Shown here piece by piece: positions 58,394 to 64,000 of a stretch of DNA of 64,000 nucleotides. The translations under genes were made by a program, and so were the position numbers. Below the pieces are notes generated by a model that was not told the DNA's origin, ran no database searches, and worked only from the letters and a program-made list of their open reading frames with translations. The stretch is from Microbotryum silenes-acaulis (Eukaryota > Basidiomycota > Microbotryomycetes > Microbotryales > Microbotryaceae): assembly GCA_003665825.1 (NCBI GenBank), contig QPFY01000002.1, forward strand, positions 1,612,001-1,676,000, in the 5' to 3' direction. How positions within the stretch are numbered: position 1 is the stretch's first letter; every line of letters starts with the position of its first letter.

Positions 58394-58574
58394 CATCAGC
58401 AAAATGGGCACTCGGCGCGCACCGCTTAAAGGCGCTTAAGCCCCGCTTAAGGACGCTTAAGGACGCTTAACAAGACGCGGGGCTTAAGGACGTCTTGTTA
58501 AGCGTCCTTAAGCGTCCTTAAGCGGGGCTTAAGCGCCTTTAAGCGGTGCGCGCCGAGTGCCCATTTTGCTGATG
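58394..58574. mobile_element. perfect 84-bp palindrome (MITE-like hairpin) inside the PLP-enzyme pseudogene
   Basis: Arms 58394-58477 and 58491-58574 are exact reverse complements (84 of 84) around a 13-nt spacer. The arms contain repeated GGACGCTTAA and GCTTAAG words, and the termini read CATCAGCAAAATGGGCACTC. No ORF. A target-site duplication is not clear; at most 2-3 bp could be duplicated. It has no GT..AG ends on the gene's strand, so it is not an intron. Confidence 0.85.
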
Positions 58575-59503
58575 ACCACCAGGGAGCACGAGGCAAGAGC
58601 AGATCAGCGCATGTACCAGATCTTCCAATATAGTCGAGAATGGCTCACAAGAGCGGTACCGTGCCCACAGAGCCACTTGGTACAAGAAGTCACGACTGGA
58701 ACCGAGCGAAGGGTGGTGAGCGAGAAGTGGAGAGCATCCATCCTGCCTGTGAGCCTTACTGACGTCGGCACCGAGCTCAAGAGGTCGCATCAGGTAGTCC
58801 GCGGTGAAAGTGGTCTGCAATATATATAGGTGAGCGAGACGGTCGGCATGGCTCGGATTGCGAGACTCACATTGACCACGAGAGGGATTCCATGCTTGTG
58901 AGCCATCTCTGCGAATTTGGGGATGTCAAGAACTTCCAAGGCGGGGTTCGACACGGCTTCGATCAAGATGGATTTGGCTGGATATAGTTTAAACATCGAG
59001 CGTTGCGAACGAAGCTACAAGGAACAATCGGGACTTACTGTTGTCTTTGATTTCGGCTTCGAAGTCCTTTGGGTCTGCTGAGTCGACGAACACCCCTGTG
59101 GTAGACGAAATTTTGCAGTGAGAGGAGTCGAAGGTCAGAAAATCATACCGATGATTCAAATATCTGATGTAACCCATCTTTGATGCCCAATCGTGGGTAC
59201 CAATGCTTGAACGCATGATTCGTCCCGCCGTAGAGCTTGTAAGGCAACACAATCTCGTCCTCCGTCTTGCACAAGGACAAAGTGAGGGTCAAAATTGCCG
59301 AGCTTCCTGAACTAGTCGCAATCGCCGCGATGCCTCCTTCTAAGCGGTCAAACGTTTCTCGAGGAGGTCGACGGCCGGATTGTTGACGCGCGAGTAGATG
59401 AAAGCCTTGGTTTTTTGCGCCATGATGTCTTCGATATGCTGGGCATCCTTGAACGAGAAGGCCGCCGAGGGAAACAGGGGCGGGGCTAGTACCGTGTTGA
59501 AGG

Positions 59504-59511
59504 GGGGGTTC
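59504..59511. repeat. hAT target-site duplication, left copy
   Basis: GGGGGTTC, identical to 62897-62904. It matches the host codons for Glu-Asn-Pro on the minus strand. Confidence 0.93.
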
Positions 59512-59671
59512 CAAGGGTTCTCATAGGATCAGATCACCGGAGGATCGGATCAGATCCGATCTTTTTTTTTCCCAATCCGCGTTGATCTATCCTTTCTTGA
59601 TCCTATCCAGAAGGATCAATTTGATCTGAGACATTGAACTGCCTTATATGGCAACATATGACTACACCTCA

Positions 59672-62444
59672 CTAGTTGTCGCTATCGGTGTTGAGCGCAT
59701 CATTCTCACTACTACCATCACTATTGTGCCCATCATAACTATCTTCCTCATCCTTGTCGGAATCATTAGCATCATCATCATCCGAAATGATCACCTCACT
59801 GATTCGCCTTTTTCTATGAGCTCCGATCGCGCGCGTTGCCCTCGCCGGTGTAGGTGGGTTTCGCATGACATCTACAAAATGCGAACATGATTTTATAGTC
59901 AGTTTAGATTTGTGTAACAAAGGTCATGTCAGATAGTGGTACATACCCTGTAGAACTTCTGTTGCCCCTCTGATTGTGGCCTCCGTTGAGCCATGAAGCG
60001 GATCTCTGGCGTCGGCCCAGCTTCCGAGACACATCTTCGCGTTCAGGGTTTACGGTGAGGTCGCATGTTGCAAGTGATTGATGGTGCGGCGTCCCGCGGA
60101 GAAAGCTCGCTCCGCATCGCAAGCGGTGGGTGGGATCGTCAAGAAGTCGATCGCCATTTCCGCTAGTGCCGCTTGTGACGGGATGCCTTGCTGGGCCTTC
60201 CAGTACATCACCGGATTATGACCATATTGAGCCAGATCATCATGGAAGATTCGAGTCTGCTTCGCGTATACCCGGAAAGGGTCAAGACCGGCTGTCGCGA
60301 AAGACCTGGAATTTTGCGCGTAGATTTCCTCGTCGGGCGCGAAGGCTTGAGGTGCTGAAGATCCGGGATAGATGGAGCCGTACGCTGGCACGTACACCTG
60401 CAGGTACATCTCGTGCAGTTCCTCCAACTTTCCATCGCAATCTTCCTCGACCCAGGCCGTGCCTTTTCGAAGGAAGAACTCAAGATGGTGGCCCGGGTGG
60501 AAGAAGACCGAGCCAAACGCCAGAAGCGCGTCATCGCCAACCTTGGCGTAGTATTCACCACTGACAAACAAAGCAGCTTTTGCACCCACTCTGAGAAGAC
60601 TTCCTGCCTTGTGGTCTATGGTGATTGCAAACAGGTCGGCTTCCATCTTCTCGAAGTTCCGAATGGTTTTCCAGCCCTGGGGATCACCGGCCTGAACGGA
60701 CACCGCGAGCTGCTTGAACGGTTCACCGACTGCCACGAGCGCGGCCGCATCCGCCCATTGTGTTGGCGAAAGCGAGTATTTGTCGGTGGTTGGCCCACTG
60801 GTACCAGTGCTGCTGAGATAGTGCTCGACTGCTTCCTCGAAGTCAACAAAGGTCGTCAAGCACTCGTGGGTTGAATTCCAGCGAGTATCGTTCCGACGTG
60901 TGAGCTCGGTTTGACACGGTCGGCTCAAAGCGGGGCGGGCTTTGACAGCGGTGGCCCAATTGTGCTGACTCAACGCAGAAGCGAAGAATCCCGAGACGTG
61001 TTGCGCAAAATCGGCAATGACGTGGATGAGTGAGGCGGCTTCGCCTCGTGCGCGCGCCGGAATTTTGATCCTTTCGACCGCGGCCCACTGAAAGGCCCGG
61101 CGTAAGACGCCCTTTGTCGACTCTTGGACCATCACAAGAGCAGATAATTCCTCGTTGCCCGAAGTGACGCTGGCGAGGTGAGCGATATCAGCAGCATCTT
61201 GTGCTTCGTTCATACGCTCCGCCAGCTGCGCGATGTTGGTGTTGGAGGGGTCGTCTTCTTCAATCTCGGCAATGAGATCGCTTGTAGTTGGCGTAGCAGA
61301 AGCTTGGGGCTCGTAGGAGGTACTCGGCCTCTTTTCTTGACCGACTCGAGCGGGCGTCATGCTGAAAGGTGAGTAAAGCGCGGCCATGACCAGTTGGATG
61401 ATGTGGGCGAAGCATCGAACACGCATCTTGGGCCCGTACCAGTCCGTGTTGAGTTTTTTGTACTCAATCGCCAATGTGTTGCAGTTTGAGGCATTATCCA
61501 TCACCAACGATCGGATGAGATGAGAGATTCCGTAGTCCTCGCAGCACTTGTGCAAAATCCTGGCCAAGTCTCGACCGGTATGGCGAGACGTACAGTGGAT
61601 GAATTTGAGGACTCTGCGATGTGTGACACCTCCATCTTCGTAGATGACAACAACTCCGAGTATGCTGAGCGAGTTGGGTGAAGTCCAGCCATCGAGCACC
61701 AGATGGAGTCCGCGATTGCGCTTGACGAGGAACGCTCCAAACTCCGCGGCCATCGCGTCGTGAACGGCCTTCGTATGACGAGCCACGGTGTCGTTACTAC
61801 TGAGAGAAGCCTGGTCATTGGCGGTCGCCAAAGTCAACGTCAAATACGGGTTGCGTGCTCGATCGAAGTGTGTGAACGCCTCCTTGGATGTTGCGACATG
61901 TAAGACAACGCAAGCGGCGAAGCGGATCTTGTTGAAGAAGGACGAGGTGATCGATGGTTGCACCTGAGAGGTGGTTGCGGGTCAGATGACGCACTTTGAA
62001 TCGCACTTCATGAGGCGCATTCAAATCCAAACTTACAGTTTTCCCGGTATAATGTGCCGCGCATCTCGCCATCGTCCTTAGACAATTGTTGATGCCATCC
62101 TTGGTCACAGCCTCGTAGTACGCGCCGGCGACCACGTGCTGGTTCGGACGTGTCTTGCACATGGGCTGGAGGAACAAGCTACCGCCGAAGCCGTCGTCGG
62201 GTTCGCCTCGGACGGGTGCCTTGAACTTGCGGATAATGTGGATGTCGTAATGTTGCCAAAGTTTCGCGTTGCGCTTGAACAGGTAGGCCTTTGCGACATC
62301 AGCAGTTCGAGAGCGCCAACGGAACTTGGCGCTGCCGTATCTGAGCTTCTTGAGGAAAGCAGACTCGGCTTTCTCATCAGAGAAGTGAGTAGGAGTGTTG
62401 TCATCCTCAGCGGAAGGAATGTTCTGGGGTCGGCGGACGGCCAT
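59672..62444 (-). pseudogene. hAT transposase with internal stop codon
   Basis: Start ATG 62444 (MAVRRPQNIPSAEDDN). The first exon holds a BED-like zinc-finger region, and an intron (donor GTAAGT near 62038, acceptor CTCAG near 61969) leads to the catalytic exon. RNaseH-like blocks are LHLVLDGWTSPNSLSILGVV, HTGRDLARILHKCCEDYG, SLVMDNASNCNTLA and MRVRCFAHIIQLVM. The RNDTRWNSTHECL motif and the C-terminal dimerisation segment IDFLTIPPTACDAERAFSAG with INHLQHATSP follow. Immediately after SP an in-frame TAA (60050-60052) replaces what is usually Gln. The same frame then continues TLNAKMCLGSWADARDP, and an intron leads to a Ser/Asp-rich last exon stopping at 59672. The truncation removes the end of the dimerisation domain, so this copy is probably inactive. 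Confidence 0.88.
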
Positions 62445-62746
62445 GACGATGATGCTCGAGTGAAAGCCGGGATGGTGGTTGTCAGGTCGTGTGAGGAAGA
62501 GCAGGGCGAGCCAGTGTTGTGACGAGATGAGATGGCGTGAGAAAGACCCAGACGCGCCACAACGTGACGCGTCACGCGTGACGACGAGTCAAGATAGCTC
62601 ACTAGACAGCGCCCGGCAGCCGGCAGCCTCCCGCGTTGCTCACGCGTTCTCCAGACTAAGTCAGCCTGCCTAGCGCGCTCTTGTGAACGGCAGGTATCAG
62701 TTAAAGGGCTATCTACCGAGTAACGACGCTACATCGCCTCCCCCGC

Positions 62747-62749
<3 letters not shown>

Positions 62750-62784
<35 letters not shown>
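62750..62784 (+). repeat. poly-T tract (35 nt) inside the hAT element
   Basis: An uninterrupted T35 between the transposase start and the right subterminal repeats. It is A-rich on the transposase strand and possibly part of its promoter. Assemblies are unreliable in such runs. Confidence 0.8.
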
Positions 62785-62896
62785 CTCCGAGGCATGATCT
62801 ATCCTATCTTGATCCTGCCCAGCTAGGATCAGGATCGATCTGATCCTAAAAATTAGGATCAGGATCTGATCTGATCTGATCCTATGAGAACCCTTG

Positions 62897-62904
62897 GGGG
62901 GTTC
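62897..62904. repeat. hAT target-site duplication, right copy
   Basis: GGGGGTTC, identical to the left copy at 59504-59511. Confidence 0.93.
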
Positions 62905-63574
62905 TCGACGTCGATTCCGGCATGAATGGCTTGCCTGTGGGACGTATGGAGGGTGTAAGTAACCTTTTTGAGCCAGAGAATGAATGGGCAGGAAGGGTCA
63001 TAGCGCTGAAGGGAAGGCCTTGGCTAGCTGGCCCTCATAGAACAATGATCACGGTCCCGAGTGGGCTCGCGCAGAGCCTCAAGTGGGGCGACACGTGACG
63101 AGCCGCGCCGAGCAACTCCGTTGGACACACTAGCGACTTACGTGTCAAACGAGTAACCGTCCATGGTGAAAATACGATAGTCAAGTGAATGACGAGTATG
63201 TGGAAGGAGGGATAATTTGAACTGTTGACCGTTGACCTTTACGAGTTTCTTGGTGGGGGCTTGCCCGAGTGGATATGCACATCGGGAGCCAAGCGATGCC
63301 CCACTTGCGAATCGAGTTCCATGTTCCGGCTCCGCTTCCGTGCTTTCCGGATTTCCCGGTGAGGTGAATTTGAGACATGTAGATCGCAGTGTCCATGCCC
63401 TCAGCGAGCATGCTAAATCGACGGAGACTCTCGCAGGTCGAGGCGTTACCGCACAGGTTATTGCCGAGTGCCCACACGCTTAGCTTGTTTCCGGCACACG
63501 GCCTATACAGCACGTGATCTAGACATCCAATGTGTGCACTACCTGCTACTACTTCACTCCCTCTCACCCATCTT

Positions 63575-64000
63575 TCAGTCCGTCTCCATAGCTTTTCCCC
63601 CACTCGTCGCCGACGAACTTTCCACGCCGTTCGTCAAGTCGCTCAAGAACCGAGACGACCGACGGTCAAACCCAATGACAAAAGTCTCAAAGGCCAAATC
63701 GTTGCTTTCTTCCCCTGCAGACTCAGGGTCTCCATTCTGGTTTCGCTGTTTGGTCGATGAGAAGGATTGCGCCAGTTCGATTGCGCTCTCGCGAACGCTA
63801 CGTTTGACGAAGCGGTGACCCTTTGCAGCTACGTCGGACTGTGATGAAGTCCGAGGGGAAGTCAGAACACAGTTCTCGCGCGCCACACTCAGACGACATC
63901 ACCAAAACTCACATCGCAGACTTCAATCCCTTCAATGATGAAACTGACTCCATCGTGGCCATTGCCCCAAGACCGACTTTTGATGCCCTGCCGAGGAGAC
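63575..64000 (-). CDS. 3' end of an unidentified gene, cut by the window edge
   Basis: Reading leftward from the edge, one exon codes GIKSRSWGNGHDGVSFIIEG and IEVCD. It ends at a GTGAGT donor near 63912, and the acceptor ATCACAG near 63840 leads in phase into SDVAAKGHRFVKRSVRESAI. That exon continues ELAQSFSSTKQRNQNGDPES and ends SGGKAMETD at the stop 63575. The product is Ser/Lys-rich at its C-terminus. The family was not recognised; too little of it is in the window. Confidence 0.6.

Larger units (their letters stand above)
59512..62896 (-). mobile_element. hAT-superfamily DNA transposon
   Basis: A 3385-bp element with terminal inverted repeats CAAGGGTTCTCATAGGATCA and an exact 8-bp target duplication GGGGGTTC (59504-59511 and 62897-62904), both textbook for hAT. 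Subterminal regions (59521-59640 and 62785-62890) are packed with GATC-containing words (GGATCAGATC and its complement), likely transposase binding sites. It carries one transposase gene on the minus strand. A T35 run lies at 62750-62784, near the 5' end of the element. The host site is the second exon of a PLP-enzyme gene. Confidence 0.95.
57508..63164 (-). pseudogene. O-acetylhomoserine sulfhydrylase / cystathionine-gamma-synthase-type PLP enzyme, disrupted
   Basis: A Cys/Met-metabolism PLP enzyme (fold type I; Met17-like), recognisable from end to end but broken. The first exon (ATG 63164) reads MDGYSFDT, spliced in phase to QAIHAGIDVENP. Here a hAT element (59512-62896) interrupts; the frame resumes with PFNTVLAPPLFPSAAFSFKD. 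AFIYSRVNNPAVDLLEKRLT then hits a one-base deletion near 59340. Past it the protein continues LEGGIAAIATSSGSSAIL and EIVLPYKLYGGTNHAFKHWY. Later come SILIEAVSNPALEVLDIPKF, DYLMRPLELGADV, the PLP-lysine region [41 protein letters not shown] and a C-terminal LVRVSVGLEDIQYIIH. A 181-bp palindrome sits just before the VDSG segment. No enzyme can be made from this copy; a functional paralogue elsewhere is likely. Confidence 0.88.

Noticed and set aside
58394..58574. The palindrome as an intron of the PLP-enzyme gene
   Set aside because: On the gene's strand the insert lacks an AG acceptor at its 3' edge, so it would not be spliced cleanly.
1..64000. CRISPR arrays, bacterial operons, ribosome-binding sites and riboswitches
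   Set aside because: The window is eukaryotic nuclear DNA with spliced genes; no spaced identical repeats of CRISPR type were seen.

Overview
The window is eukaryotic nuclear DNA from a filamentous or yeast-like fungus, most likely a basidiomycete and plausibly a Microbotryomycetes-type yeast (the clade is inference). The signs are many short GT-AG introns of roughly 50-150 nt, GC-rich tightly packed genes on both strands, and fungal gene content: Swi1/ARID, Rpd3L Sds3-like, SIN kinase Cdc7/SepH, NRDE2, AP-3 sigma, signal peptidase SPC1, METTL5 and a D-2-hydroxyglutarate dehydrogenase. Gene models were built by eye, by joining open frames across GT-AG introns. Exon joins that were checked for phase are stated; where only the span is secure this is said.

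Layout. 0-20 kb is dense housekeeping DNA: partial glucose-6-phosphate 1-epimerase (-), NRDE2 (-), tubulin-tyrosine-ligase-like (+), peroxisomal acyl-CoA-ligase-like (+), D2HGDH (-), F-box/LRR-like (-), MDR oxidoreductase (-), an unfamiliar RecA-paralogue-like protein (+), METTL5 (-) and an SBDS-fold Rtc3-like gene (-) that needs a 4-nt microexon. 20.4-23.7 kb is a mobile element with long inverted ends and a perfect direct flanking repeat whose only recognisable gene is a RecQ-family helicase with one frameshift. 24-30 kb carries an alpha/beta hydrolase with a peroxisomal tail and a large membrane-anchored glycosyltransferase-like protein.

30-33.7 kb is accessory: a minisatellite, a 1.17-kb internally deleted Mutator-like element with 9-bp flanking repeats, and a small hypothetical gene. 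33.7-49.4 kb returns to ordinary genes: MFS transporter, AP-3 sigma diverging from SPC1, Swi1, and an Sds3/Dep1-like protein. Swi1 and the Sds3-like protein are both chromatin factors. A stretch near 39.2-40 kb has unusual composition. 50-52 kb holds a broken retroelement gag-like gene followed by 142-bp-spaced direct repeats.

53.2-57.2 kb is the SIN-type kinase. From 57.5 to 63.2 kb lies one O-acetylhomoserine-sulfhydrylase-type pseudogene with three lesions: a complete 3.4-kb hAT transposon in its second exon (8-bp target duplication, with the gene reading in frame across the empty site), a one-base frameshift, and a 181-bp perfect hairpin (MITE-like). The hAT transposase itself has a CAA-to-TAA-type nonsense codon in its C-terminal dimerisation domain. 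The right edge cuts a further gene.

The best candidate for an undescribed system is the RecQ-helicase element at 20381-23741.
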